NCBI GenBank assembly: GCA_020692205.1
Contig: JAIMKV010000046.1
Location: 1 to 32,155 of the forward strand
DNA length: 32,155 bases
DNA from: Myxosarcina sp. GA_180221_E-2-1-MAG-40_15
Lineage (GTDB): Bacteria > Cyanobacteriota > Cyanobacteriia > Cyanobacteriales > Xenococcaceae
Direction of reading: 5' to 3'
Shown: piece after piece, positions 16,568 to 24,891 of the stretch
Layout of the letters: each line of letters begins with the position of its first letter
Position numbering within the stretch: the first letter of the stretch is position 1
Made by a program: the position numbers and the translations under genes
The notes under the pieces: generated by a model
What the model saw: only the letters and a program-made list of their open reading frames with translations
What the model was told of the DNA's origin: nothing
Database searches by the model: none

Positions 16568-16634
16568 GTTGTTGGTCGGATTTAATAATTGCTGTCTGCT
16601 TTGAGCCTTGGTTAACTAAATTGAATTAAGCGAA

Positions 16635-18284
16635 TTATCTGAGCTGTCTAGCCAAAATAGATTTACGGTTTTTAATCGCTAGCATCCAGCCCGACGATTC
16701 AAACTGAGCGTCTTTAGCGATCGCCTGCTGGGGCAGTTTAAGCTTATTAAAGGCTACAGAATCAACTAGTAAATAGACAGTGTGATTTTGTTGCCAGTGC
16801 AGTTTAAGTTCTTCGATTGATTGATTCACTATTTGGCGATCGCTATAAAAATCTAAGCTAGGTCGCTTCAAAGGCATTGAACTATAAATTATCGCTTGCG
16901 GAGGAGTATGCTGTTGAATTAGTTTGGCGATTGGTTTAACCGATTCTACTCCTTCTAGTTCCCAGATCCAATGAGGAGAAATGAACAGTAAAAAAAGTGA
17001 AATAAAAAGACCCCAAAATAGTAGCGGAATAAACTGCTTATCCTGTTGTGCAATGACAATTGCTGTCGCCCCAAAAGTAATGCTTAGTGAGCCACAAATA
17101 AATGGCAAATAAAAATCAACGTAGTTACGTATGCCCCAGTTTAACCCAGCCAATGCAGCCACAATAGCCATCAGCGCAAATCCATACATCCAACTTCGAG
17201 GATAAGCAACATAGCTGGGCAAATTACAGATCTGATCTAGCTGTCTTCCTGCTGCCAACGCCAATGCTGGATATATAGGCAACACTAGCCAAGAATCTTG
17301 ATGAATCACTAAAAAACCCAGGACAAAATATCCTCCGAGCCATACAGCTAGTAGTTTACCCCATCCCCAATGAAAATTTTGCTGAATTACCGTTAAACCA
17401 GTTAACCCGACTGCAATCCAAGGCAAAAAATATTGCAGTCCCTGTAGCAGCTCGTAGCCAATCGGCAAACCCAGTTCCAAGCTTGTCGGGGCAGTTTGAG
17501 CTAGAAATAGCTCGATTAAATCCTCAGTGGTTTTAAATTCGTGATAACGAAACCATTGAGCTACATACCAGATAACCCCAGGAATAGCTCCTAAAGTAAG
17601 ACCTGTCCAAAAATTGGCTGAAGTTAGCAATCTTGGAGTATCCCAGAGCAGAAACAACAGACTAATGAGCAAAATTTGACAGCCAAACAGCCCATTGGTC
17701 AGGCTGATTAAGCTCAAACCAATTCCTGCACCCAAAGCCCATCTTAAATCGCGACGCGATCGCAAAACCGCCCAAATTGTTAGTAGCTCAAAGCAAAGTA
17801 GAGGCCCATCTAAAGTTGCCAAGCGACCATAGCGCACTACGGGCAGGCAAGTTAGATATACCAAAGCCGAAAACAAAGCAGGAATACGAGCGATGAAAAT
17901 TTCGCGCCCGATATTATAAATTAACAGAACCGAGACAGCACCCAGTAATGCTCCTGGAAGACGAGTGGTAAATTCATTAACCCCAGCAATACTGTAGGCG
18001 ATCGCTACTAAATTATGAACCAAAGGCGGGTGAGCCAAATATGGCTCACCCCATAAAGTCGGAAAAATCCAGTTAAACGTTGCTGTACTCTGATAAATTT
18101 CTTTAGCAACTTGCGCCAACGTTCCTTCGTTGGGATCTAACAGAGGTAAGTTTGCCAAATTTACTAAAAATAAAACTAATGCTGCTATCAATAAACCAGA
18201 AAAGTAGAAGCATTCCAGCCAAACTTCACTTTGGCGCAGTTTATTAGATGAGCGTCTCCAAATAGATATATGGTGAGATGACAT
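16635..18284 (-). CDS. GT39/ArnT-like membrane glycosyltransferase
   Basis: This 549-residue integral membrane protein has about 11-12 hydrophobic spans and a C-terminal soluble domain (about 455-549), the GT-C layout of dolichyl/undecaprenyl-phosphate-sugar transferases. The first periplasmic loop contains LLDPNEGTLAQVA (48-60) with Asp50 and Glu53, the usual catalytic/metal position, and then WGEPYLAHPPLVH (78-90), matching the family's G-x-P-Y-x-x-K/H-P-P-L pattern. It likely moves a sugar from a polyprenyl-phosphate carrier onto lipid, glycan or protein outside the membrane. The substrate cannot be told from sequence. It is single, and divergent from the antiporter across a 677 bp spacer. 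Confidence 0.82.
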   Translation of the reverse strand: MSSHHISIWRRSSNKLRQSEVWLECFYFSGLLIAALVLFLVNLANLPLLDPNEGTLAQVAKEIYQSTATFNWIFPTLWGEPYLAHPPLVHNLVAIAYSIAGVNEFTTRLPGALLGAVSVLLIYNIGREIFIARIPALFSALVYLTCLPVVRYGRLATLDGPLLCFELLTIWAVLRSRRDLRWALGAGIGLSLISLTNGLFGCQILLISLLFLLWDTPRLLTSANFWTGLTLGAIPGVIWYVAQWFRYHEFKTTEDLIELFLAQTAPTSLELGLPIGYELLQGLQYFLPWIAVGLTGLTVIQQNFHWGWGKLLAVWLGGYFVLGFLVIHQDSWLVLPIYPALALAAGRQLDQICNLPSYVAYPRSWMYGFALMAIVAALAGLNWGIRNYVDFYLPFICGSLSITFGATAIVIAQQDKQFIPLLFWGLFISLFLLFISPHWIWELEGVESVKPIAKLIQQHTPPQAIIYSSMPLKRPSLDFYSDRQIVNQSIEELKLHWQQNHTVYLLVDSVAFNKLKLPQQAIAKDAQFESSGWMLAIKNRKSILARQLR

Positions 18285-18405
18285 AAGTTTAGAACAGCAG
18301 GAGAAATTATTTGTGTTGCTGATTCATGTTATTGAGAGCAAAAAATATGAATATTAAAACGTATTTTTATTTAATGACAGCAAGATTTAATTTTACGTTA
18401 ACGAT

Positions 18406-18448
18406 GTCGAAATGGGCTGCCGTCCGTTTAGGGCCCAGTATTTTCGAC
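18406..18448. repeat. Intergenic palindromic element
   Basis: GTCGAAA-TGGGC (18406-18417) pairs with GCCCA and TTTCGAC (18433-18437, 18442-18448), giving 12 pairs with one 4-nt bulge and a 15-nt loop. It is a typical small palindromic repeat. Neither strand shows a U-run. Confidence 0.55.
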
Positions 18449-18461
18449 TTAGTGTCCTTTT

Positions 18462-18488
18462 AACCAATAAAACCAATAAAACCAATAA
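18462..18488 (+). repeat. Three tandem copies of a 9-bp unit
   Basis: AACCAATAA is repeated three times without mismatch, directly beside the palindromic element. Short tandem repeats like this are common in cyanobacterial spacers. Confidence 0.85.
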
Positions 18489-18961
18489 AATTAATCTTGC
18501 CATTAGCTTAACCTTAACCAGTTTATCTCTTTCTGTTGGTGTCGACGAAGCCAATTTAAAATTGAAAATTTTCATTTTTGATCAACCGCTATGCTAAGCC
18601 GTACCATGTCTTAGGCAACAATTTATTCTTCAGCTAAAAATATCCTTTGACAACTAGCTTAATTAACTTTTATACCTTAAGTTTAGATAATGGTGAGTTC
18701 CGTAGTCGGTTAACCCTGCTGCGCGGTTAAAAGACCTGGCAGAGAAATCTGAGACTAAAATGCTAAAATACTGGTAGCTCAAGAAGTTTCGACTAGGTTA
18801 AAATTAATCATCCGTTTTAGCTTAAAATTATTAAGTTTTCAGCATAACAAATATACTTGAATGGTAAACGAAATGAGATAACTAATACAAAGTTAAGCAA
18901 TCTATTTTATTCAATAATTTAACCGACAATCTGCATAGAACGCTAATTTTTTATTTATCTT

Positions 18962-20869
18962 ATGGAAGGATCTTTTCAAATTACCATACAAATAGTTATT
19001 ACCGTTCTTGCAGGAATCAGCGCACAAGTAGTAGCCGAATATTTCAAAGTTCCTAGCATTGTTGTTTTATTGCTATTTGGCATATTATTAGGTGCGGATT
19101 CATTAGATATACTTCATCCTCACGATCTGGGCATAGGGTTAGAAGTTTTAGTGGCTCTTTCTGTGGCAATTATTTTGTTTGAAGGAGGACTGAATCTAGA
19201 ATTACGAGAACTGGGCAAAGTATCAGGTAGTTTGCGTAACTTAGTAACCGTAGGTACTTTAATTACTCTGGTCGGGGGAGGAATGGCCGCTCATTGGCTA
19301 GCTGAGTTTCCTTGGTCAATTGCATTTCTTTATGCTTCTTTAGTGGTGGTAACAGGCCCGACCGTAATTGGACCCTTGCTGAAACAGGTCAAGGTAGATC
19401 GGCAGGTAGCAACGCTGTTAGAAGGAGAAGGAGTACTAATCGATCCTGTGGGTGCAATCTTGGCGGTAGTAGTCCTAAATACAATTCTTAATACCAATGC
19501 TGCGCCTTTAGATATCATGAGTGGACTGCTGCTGCGCTTGGGAATTGGCGTGGTGGTAGGTGGACTTGGAGGCTGGTTGTTAGGACTATTGCTCAAAAAA
19601 GCTAATAGTCTTTCAGACGAACTAAAAAACCTAGTCGTTTTAGCAGCAGTATGGGGACTATTTGGTCTTTCACAAAGTTTGCGGAGCGAATCTGGTTTAA
19701 TGGCGACGGTGGTGGCTGGTATTGTAGTCAAGGCCGCAGCTATTCCTGAAGAAAGGCTGCTCAAAAGATTCAAAGGTCAGCTAACTGTTTTGTGTGTTTC
19801 TGTACTATTTATTTTGTTAGCTGCCGATTTATCTATTGCCAGCGTCTTTGCATTAGGTTGGGGAAGCGTACTGGCAGTTGGCGTTCTCATGCTAGTAGTA
19901 AGACCGATCAGTATTGTCGTTTGCACCTGGAATAGCAACATGAACTGGCGACAAAAGCTATTTTTGGCTTGGATTGCACCCAAAGGGATCGTATCTGCTT
20001 CTGTAGCTTCATTATTTGCCATCTTATTAACGGAAAAAGGTATTAACGGTGGAGATGCAATCAAAGCTCTGGTCTTTTTGACTATTTTGATGACTGTCTT
20101 TTTTCAGGGATTAACTGCGCGATGGGTCGCTAAATGGCTAAAAATTACTAAGAGCGATGCCAAAGGAGCAGTAATTATTGGCTGCGATGCCTTGGGTCGT
20201 TTCATGGGTCGCTTATTTCAGCAGTTAGGAGAATCTGTAGTAATGATTGATACCGATCCTGAAGCCTGTAAAAAAGCAGAAGCCGATAACTTACCTGTGT
20301 TTGAGAGTAGCGCGCTAGACACTGAGGTGTTAGCTGAGGCAGGAATTGAATCTATGGGAACATTTTTGGCTCTGACTAACAATGGCGAAGTTAACCTGGT
20401 TTTGGCTCAAAGAGCAGTAGAAGAGTTTCAGCCTCCTAGAGTCTTAGCGGCGTTTCCCCAAAATAGCTCAACTGAAAATAGCAGTAAAACAAAAGTGAGT
20501 CAGGCGTTAATTTCTCAATTACAAGTTAAGACATGGAATGGGTATATTAATGACGGACAAATAAAATTAGGCACAACAGTCTTGAAAGAGTCAAATTTTT
20601 CGTTTAAGTCGGCTCATCTTCAAGCTTTAATCCGTGCAGGAGAAATGTTGCCTCTGTTAATTAAACGCGGAAACAGTCTCCAAGTGGCAGTAGCAGAAGA
20701 AGAATGGCAAGTTAAAGATGAAATTTACTATTTGATTCACGACCCTAGACCAAAATTATTAAAACGTCTGTCAGGAGGAAACCAATCTTCTCGTCTTTTA
20801 TTGGAAAAGCTTCCTGAAGTAGAAGAATTCCCTTTGGCTACTTCGATGAAAATTGAAGAGGTAACATAA
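18962..20869 (+). CDS. Cation:proton antiporter (NhaP/CPA type) with TrkA-N domain
   Basis: This 635-residue protein exchanges Na+ or K+ for protons across the membrane. Residues about 5-395 form 12-13 hydrophobic spans. The first unwound helix carries TGPTVIGP (131-138), and the ion-site helix carries EGVLIDPVGA (156-165), with Asp161 the probable ion/proton-binding acid. AWIAPKGIVSASVAS (336-350) is the conserved helix with the CPA1-type basic/Gly motif. Residues 401 to about 500 form a TrkA-N/RCK-like Rossmann domain (GAVIIGCDALGR...VVMIDTDPE). Its glycine motif is degenerate (G-C-D-A-L-G), so nucleotide binding is uncertain. A C-terminal tail reaches 635. Whether it moves Na+ or K+ cannot be told from sequence. 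Confidence 0.85.
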   Translation: MEGSFQITIQIVITVLAGISAQVVAEYFKVPSIVVLLLFGILLGADSLDILHPHDLGIGLEVLVALSVAIILFEGGLNLELRELGKVSGSLRNLVTVGTLITLVGGGMAAHWLAEFPWSIAFLYASLVVVTGPTVIGPLLKQVKVDRQVATLLEGEGVLIDPVGAILAVVVLNTILNTNAAPLDIMSGLLLRLGIGVVVGGLGGWLLGLLLKKANSLSDELKNLVVLAAVWGLFGLSQSLRSESGLMATVVAGIVVKAAAIPEERLLKRFKGQLTVLCVSVLFILLAADLSIASVFALGWGSVLAVGVLMLVVRPISIVVCTWNSNMNWRQKLFLAWIAPKGIVSASVASLFAILLTEKGINGGDAIKALVFLTILMTVFFQGLTARWVAKWLKITKSDAKGAVIIGCDALGRFMGRLFQQLGESVVMIDTDPEACKKAEADNLPVFESSALDTEVLAEAGIESMGTFLALTNNGEVNLVLAQRAVEEFQPPRVLAAFPQNSSTENSSKTKVSQALISQLQVKTWNGYINDGQIKLGTTVLKESNFSFKSAHLQALIRAGEMLPLLIKRGNSLQVAVAEEEWQVKDEIYYLIHDPRPKLLKRLSGGNQSSRLLLEKLPEVEEFPLATSMKIEEVT

Positions 20870-20991
20870 GCTATAGGCGCTACTCGACTAATCATTAGCA
20901 TTAGTTTGATCAATAGATTTTTTGCAGAATTGGTTGCCAAAGATCGCATTAATATAGGTAAGTAGAATTTATTAAGCAACTTTTTAAAGCT

Positions 20992-21114
20992 ATGGATGTC
21001 AAACTGATTATATTAGTCTTAACTGGAATTTTTTCAGTAGCCTGTCTATTTTTTGGCACGAAAGGCGGCTATTACGATACTGATAAATATGACGGCAACG
21101 GTTCAGCTCATTAA
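20992..21114 (+). CDS. 40-residue single-span membrane protein
   Basis: The frame begins MDVKLIILVLTGIFSVACLF, one hydrophobic helix (residues about 4-22), and continues FGTKGGYYDTDKYDGNGSAH, then TAA. The polar tail, with Gly/Asp/Tyr and an ending NGSAH, is the sort of short, conserved sequence found as small single-span subunits of thylakoid complexes. I believe similar 40-residue hypotheticals occur in many cyanobacteria but cannot name one. It begins 122 bp after the antiporter on the same strand, with no strong Shine-Dalgarno. Coding is supported by the sensible transmembrane-plus-tail design. Confidence 0.6.
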   Translation: MDVKLIILVLTGIFSVACLFFGTKGGYYDTDKYDGNGSAH

Positions 21115-21272
21115 TTACATCCAGGCTAGAATTCTTCATGACGATCGCCATGAAACTCACTTTTGCTACTGTTAAAAGTTAATTAACAAATATAAATAAA
21201 CTTAACTTCTCGTGAAATTAAAATAAGTAAGGTTACTTGTATAACTTAAGATTTTAAACAAAGACGTTAATT

Positions 21273-21329
21273 GACCGCGGAATGCGGTCAAGCGCAAGCC
21301 CCGCTTTTAAAAGGCAGGGAACGCTTGAC
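21273..21329 (+). repeat. Overlapping hairpins before the MBL gene
   Basis: GACCGC (21273-21278) pairs with GCGGTC (21284-21289). GTCAAGCG (21287-21294) pairs with CGCTTGAC (21322-21329). The two stems share the bases at 21287-21289 and so cannot both be complete. The enclosed segment has CCCCGC and GCAGGG, which could also pair. It lies about 50 bp before the MBL start codon and could be a leader structure or a decayed palindromic insertion. Confidence 0.55.
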
Positions 21330-21377
21330 GTTGGGGTTCAAAATTGCTTAAAGTCTTGGTTATTAGGAGTTAATTTT

Positions 21378-23030
21378 ATGAAAATAAGTCAGGGAAAAAC
21401 TAGCTTTAGTTCCCTGCCTTTATCTTGTTTTGTTTATGCAGCAGGTCATGAAGACGAAGGTGTCTGTTTATTATTACGTATCGGCAAATACCGTATCTTA
21501 CTAGACTGCGGTTTAAAAAATTTATCAGCTTTGCTTGAGCTTGAGCAACCTCCTGCTGATTTAGTTTTTTGTTCCCATGCCCATGACGATCATTGCCGTG
21601 GACTTTTAAAACTGCATCAAACTTATCCTAACCTACCAATTTATACCAGCGAAGTTACCGCCAAACTTTTACCCTGTCACTGGATGAGCGAGAGCAAAAA
21701 AGGGGAGCTGGATTGGTGTCAGACATTGACTTGGCGATCGCCACTAAAAATTGGGACAGATTTGCAGATCCAGATAGTTCCTGCGGGACATTTACCTGGT
21801 GCGGCGGCGATTATTATTACCCACGCCACGCCCGATCGCAGTTATAAGGTAATGTACACTGGCGATTTTTCCGTTTCTAACTTTCAGTTAGTTGAAGGAA
21901 TGTCAATTGAGAATTTGCGGGGACTAGCTCCAGATGTTTTGATTTTAGAAGGCAGTTACGGCACGCTACGCCATCCCCATCGCCGTCTTCAGGAAAAGCA
22001 GTTAATGGAGCGCATTAATCGAGCTATTGAAGCCGAGAAAAACGTGTTGCTTCCTGTTCCGCCGATTGGTTTAGGACAAGAAATTCTCAAGCTCTTGCGT
22101 TCTCATCATCAATTTACGGGGCGAGATCTCGATATTTGGGTTGATGATGCTGTGGCGTTGACCTGCGATATTTATTTAGGGCTGTTAGCTCAATTTCCCG
22201 AATCTGTCCAAAATTTTGCCAAACACCAATCTTTATTTTGGGATGAACGAATTTGCCCTCGAATGAGCCGAATTAATCATCCTAATAGCTTTATTGCTGG
22301 TAAAAAACCTGGAGTATTTTTAGTTAATTATCGCAGTAATTTGTGGCAGTATCTAACCGACAAAACTGCTGAATGGTTAGTCTTATTACCTGAACATCCT
22401 CAAGAATATATTCATCCAGATTCCCCTGAATTAGAACTAGTACGTAGTCTATCTTCGGTGACTATTGAAACCTATTTATTAGCAGAGCATAGCGATGGTC
22501 GCAATACGACTCAGCTAATTCATAATTTACGCCCGCAACACGTAATTTTGGTTCATGGCTCTTTAAACTATTTGCTTGAGCTAGCTAGTCTTGAAGAATT
22601 GCGTAATCGTTACCAAATACATTCTCCTGCTCAAGGCATACTAGTGGAATTGCCGATCGGCGATCGCTTTGTTCAACCACAAGCTCCACAACCTATTTAC
22701 TATGAAGGAGAGCTAAATGAAGCTGGTTCGGCGATCGCTATAGTTCTTCCCGATAATATCAGCGACGACTCCAGATGGAAAAACATTGCCGATACAGGTA
22801 TTATCCAGGCTCGATGGCAGGGTAATGAATTGGTAATTAAAGGAGTTTCTCAACGAGAATTATTAAATTCTCATAATCAGGCTCGAATCTCTTCTGACCT
22901 AGACTGCTGCAATCGCTGTATACACTACAATAACCAACGCTGTTGGAATCAATTTTCCCCCTTGTACGGGTTCAAAGTTGTTCCCGAAGGTTACTGTCCA
23001 GTTTTTGAAGCTAATCACGAAACTGATTAA
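21378..23030 (+). CDS. MBL-fold/beta-CASP-type metallo-hydrolase with C-terminal Cys cluster
   Basis: This 550-residue protein starts at the ATG at 21378, preceded by TAGGAG at good spacing. An upstream ATG at 21282 in frame would run through the hairpin repeat and is rejected. The metallo-beta-lactamase core has HAHDDH (67-72), His138 (GHLPGA), Asp163 (TGDFS), His371 (AEHSDGR) and His393 (LVHGS), a full dinuclear metal site. The region about 225-345 fits the beta-CASP insert of RNA-processing nucleases (CPSF/RNase J/Ysh1 branch), so RNA or nucleic-acid hydrolysis is inferred. The C-terminus adds cysteines C511, C514, C522 and C540 in a C-x2-C-x7-C-x17-C pattern, probably a zinc or Fe-S site. 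Confidence 0.8.
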   Translation: MKISQGKTSFSSLPLSCFVYAAGHEDEGVCLLLRIGKYRILLDCGLKNLSALLELEQPPADLVFCSHAHDDHCRGLLKLHQTYPNLPIYTSEVTAKLLPCHWMSESKKGELDWCQTLTWRSPLKIGTDLQIQIVPAGHLPGAAAIIITHATPDRSYKVMYTGDFSVSNFQLVEGMSIENLRGLAPDVLILEGSYGTLRHPHRRLQEKQLMERINRAIEAEKNVLLPVPPIGLGQEILKLLRSHHQFTGRDLDIWVDDAVALTCDIYLGLLAQFPESVQNFAKHQSLFWDERICPRMSRINHPNSFIAGKKPGVFLVNYRSNLWQYLTDKTAEWLVLLPEHPQEYIHPDSPELELVRSLSSVTIETYLLAEHSDGRNTTQLIHNLRPQHVILVHGSLNYLLELASLEELRNRYQIHSPAQGILVELPIGDRFVQPQAPQPIYYEGELNEAGSAIAIVLPDNISDDSRWKNIADTGIIQARWQGNELVIKGVSQRELLNSHNQARISSDLDCCNRCIHYNNQRCWNQFSPLYGFKVVPEGYCPVFEANHETD

Positions 23031-23102
23031 CTATAATCATTTTGAATACTAACCAGATATACAAATAAGCGTTAATCTTGGCTAACCGTGTGCTTTTCTG
23101 CT

Positions 23103-23414
23103 TTATTCCTGATTGTGTTCTGGTGACTGGGGATGAATTTGTTCTGCTTCTGGACAATCATCGGAAACTGAGATTTCAGTATTAGTTTTGGATACTGAAG
23201 CTAGCTTTTGAGTAACAGCACCAATGCTTTCTAAACGAACCATTTCTTCCCAAGAGCTAACTTCGTCTTCTTCTTCAGTTTCGTAACGAATCGTTACAAT
23301 GTCTCCCTCGAAATCAACAATACGTCCGCTTTCAATCCAGCGTTGTTGATCCCGCAAGAAAATACAAACTTCACGATCATCTTGACAGAGTTGATAAATC
23401 TTGCGGTGTAACAT
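23103..23414 (-). CDS. Conserved cyanobacterial protein (DUF6679-like)
   Basis: This is a 103-residue protein with a good Shine-Dalgarno (AAAGGAG, 6 nt before ATG). Residues 1-70 (MLHRKIYQLCQDDREVCIFL, RDQQRWIESGRIVDFEGDIV, TIRYETEEEDEVSSWEEMVR) are a compact beta-rich module found across cyanobacteria, which I tentatively assign to DUF6679. The remaining 33 residues are acidic and probably disordered. Its function is unknown. It could be a small SH3/Sm-like fold, but this is a guess. It sits 157 bp downstream of the next minus-strand gene. Confidence 0.7.
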   Translation of the reverse strand: MLHRKIYQLCQDDREVCIFLRDQQRWIESGRIVDFEGDIVTIRYETEEEDEVSSWEEMVRLESIGAVTQKLASVSKTNTEISVSDDCPEAEQIHPQSPEHNQE

Positions 23415-23571
23415 GGGTTTCTCCTTTGCGAGTAACTCCTAAAACTTTTCTTGAGTCTAACTGTATCTATTATTGCTATTTTAGTACGATGATTCAAGAA
23501 CTAATTTTATTCAAGTAATTAATTGAGTCTAACAAATCCTAGGCAGTCAGAGATTGCTTCGTCAATTCGAC

Positions 23572-24330
23572 TTATTCAACTGGGCTGGGCAACTTTTCCA
23601 GATAGCGTAGAAATTCTAGTAACTGCTCATCAGTTAGATGCAGGCGACTTCTTTTTCCGTAACGGCTTTTGAGAAACTCTTTGCCCTGATCTTTTGTCCA
23701 GCCCAATCGTTTAATTTCAATATCAGTCTGTTGTTTAATTTCATTAAAGTCCATTGCCTCAACTTCAGCGGTGGTAGCAGCATAATTAGTCTCAAAGTTA
23801 GATTCTGGCACATCAGTAGCTGATAACGTAGAATTTTCGCTAATTTCGCTAGTAAATGTCTCACTAAATAAGTTGTTAGCCAGGTTAATCGATTGAGTGG
23901 AATCTTCAACCTCAAACTCAAGATTTAGCTCGGTGGGAGTTAATTCAGGGATATGATTGGTTGTCGTAATATCTAAAGCAGCAATGCTATCTTGATTAGA
24001 CTGTTCAAAATGAGCTTTAGAAAAATTAACAGTATTACGACTATTAATTGGTTTTGATTCAATAAATGTAGCAGCAGGATTGCTTGATGGAGTAGCTTCA
24101 ATAATGCCATGATTAACTGAGTGATCGTCTAAAAACAAAGTAGCGATCGCTCTTTGCCTGGCAGAATCTTCGGCAGCTTCAACCGTGTCTGCACCAGCCA
24201 AAGCAGTAGCCAAAATTAGCTGATTTACCTCGACCAAAACTTTAACAATGTAGGTTCCTCGGTCAATTTTAATTAGTTCACTGAGCAAACTTCCTTGAGG
24301 ATACTTATGACGAAATTTAGCTAAGAGCAT
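23572..24330 (-). CDS. Conserved cyanobacterial two-module protein of unknown function
   Basis: This is a 252-residue protein starting at the ATG at 24330. An upstream in-frame start at 24408 adds only 26 unlike residues. The N-terminal module (1 to about 67) reads FRHKYPQGSLLSELIKIDRG, then YIVKVLVEVNQLILATALAG, ADTVEAAEDSARQRAIATLF, a strand-strand-helix pattern reminiscent of nucleic-acid-binding or Rad52-like folds. A long Ser/Thr/Asn/Glu-rich linker (about 70-190) looks disordered. The C-terminal module (about 193-252) is EIKRLGWTKDQGKEFLKSRY, GKRSRLHLTDEQLLEFLRYL. That short helical block, with GKRSR and LTDEQLLEFL, recurs in many cyanobacterial proteins. The function is not known to me. 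Confidence 0.65.
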   Translation of the reverse strand: MLLAKFRHKYPQGSLLSELIKIDRGTYIVKVLVEVNQLILATALAGADTVEAAEDSARQRAIATLFLDDHSVNHGIIEATPSSNPAATFIESKPINSRNTVNFSKAHFEQSNQDSIAALDITTTNHIPELTPTELNLEFEVEDSTQSINLANNLFSETFTSEISENSTLSATDVPESNFETNYAATTAEVEAMDFNEIKQQTDIEIKRLGWTKDQGKEFLKSRYGKRSRLHLTDEQLLEFLRYLEKLPSPVE

Positions 24331-24408
24331 TTTTGTTTTATTTAATCTTAAAATAAATATAAGTACCAATCTACTATTTAAAGTTCTGGTCAAAAAGAAA
24401 TTTGCCAA

Positions 24409-24891
24409 TAAGCATCGAGAATTTACAATAGATACTGAATTGACTATAAAATTAACTCGTAAATTTTGGTAATTAACGTTTCACAATCAATTGATTTATT
24501 GAGCAACGGTTACAGCAAGCTTTGTCTTACGGCAAAATAGCTGATGACCAGCGCAAAAGCAAATTGCCAAGCTATAAACATCAGGCAGTTGACATATATC
24601 ACTATGCTTTTGAAGCCTTTAAAGTAAGAACCATGATCGCTCTTAACTCTTACGGCATCAAACAAGCAAAAGCACAAAAAGACATATATACGTCATGTCT
24701 GTGTGATGCAAAAAAGCCATTGGTACCCCCGCCAGGGATTACACCGTGAAAGAAGTTGCCGTCTCAGCAAACCCTGGCTTAAGGTAACGCACAAAGTGTA
24801 CAAAGTGTACAAACGAGGCGTACGGGTTAGTATAGTTTTCTTCGCTTCTGTTGTAGTTACTAAATTAAAACTGGATAAGGATAATTTTTAC
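24409..24891. other. Leader region of the RNase II/R-like gene
   Basis: This region of 483 bp holds an open frame from about 24498 to 24749 without an ATG. It begins FIEQRLQQALSYGKIADDQR, has a plausible residue mix but no recognised homologue, and is possibly a gene remnant. Two RNA-like structures are present. The first is an interrupted hairpin at 24655-24709 (GCATCA/TGATGC, CACA/TGTG, GACAT/ATGTC). The second is a 7-bp perfect stem at 24731-24778 (GCCAGGG/CCCTGGC) enclosing TTGC/GCAA. A tandem ACAAAGTGT pair follows near 24790-24810. I do not recognise a known riboswitch. Confidence 0.45.
24655..24778 (+). ncRNA. Possible structured RNA in the leader
   Basis: The first domain (24655-24709) has GCATCA with TGATGC, CACA with TGTG and GACAT with ATGTC; the 3' side is contiguous and the 5' side is bulged. 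The second domain (24731-24778) has GCCAGGG with CCCTGGC, plus TTGC with GCAA stacked next to the 3' arm. They lie 115-240 bp before the RNase start codon, the right place for a 5' leader that controls expression or is autoregulated by the RNase. The region also overlaps a weak open frame, so this is only a candidate. Confidence 0.3.

Larger units (their letters stand above)
18285..18961. other. Repeat-containing spacer between glycosyltransferase and antiporter
   Basis: The spacer holds an interrupted hairpin at 18406-18448, where GTCGAAA pairs with TTTCGAC and TGGGC with GCCCA. It also holds a 9-bp tandem repeat at 18462-18488. Open frames of about 60 codons occur on both strands (18393-18597), but they run through these repeats and have low-complexity products, so I reject them. 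GGTTAA occurs twice near 18708-18729. Promoters for both flanking genes must lie here but I cannot place them. Confidence 0.5.

Noticed and set aside
16505-16570. tRNA-like GGTTCGAT string
   Set aside because: No acceptor stem, anticodon arm or CCA-proximal pairing; the segment forms a terminator-like hairpin instead.
18393-18597. Overlapping 60-codon frames on both strands
   Set aside because: Both products come from the 9-bp tandem repeat and the palindromic element, giving low-complexity LLVLLVLL or NKTNKTNK runs.
21282-21377. N-terminal extension of the MBL protein
   Set aside because: It is encoded by the overlapping hairpin element; the ATG at 21378 has TAGGAG at correct spacing.
24703-24891. 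N-terminal extension of the RNase-like protein
   Set aside because: The extra 63 residues run through leader hairpins and have no family match; the ATG at 24892 has a better context.
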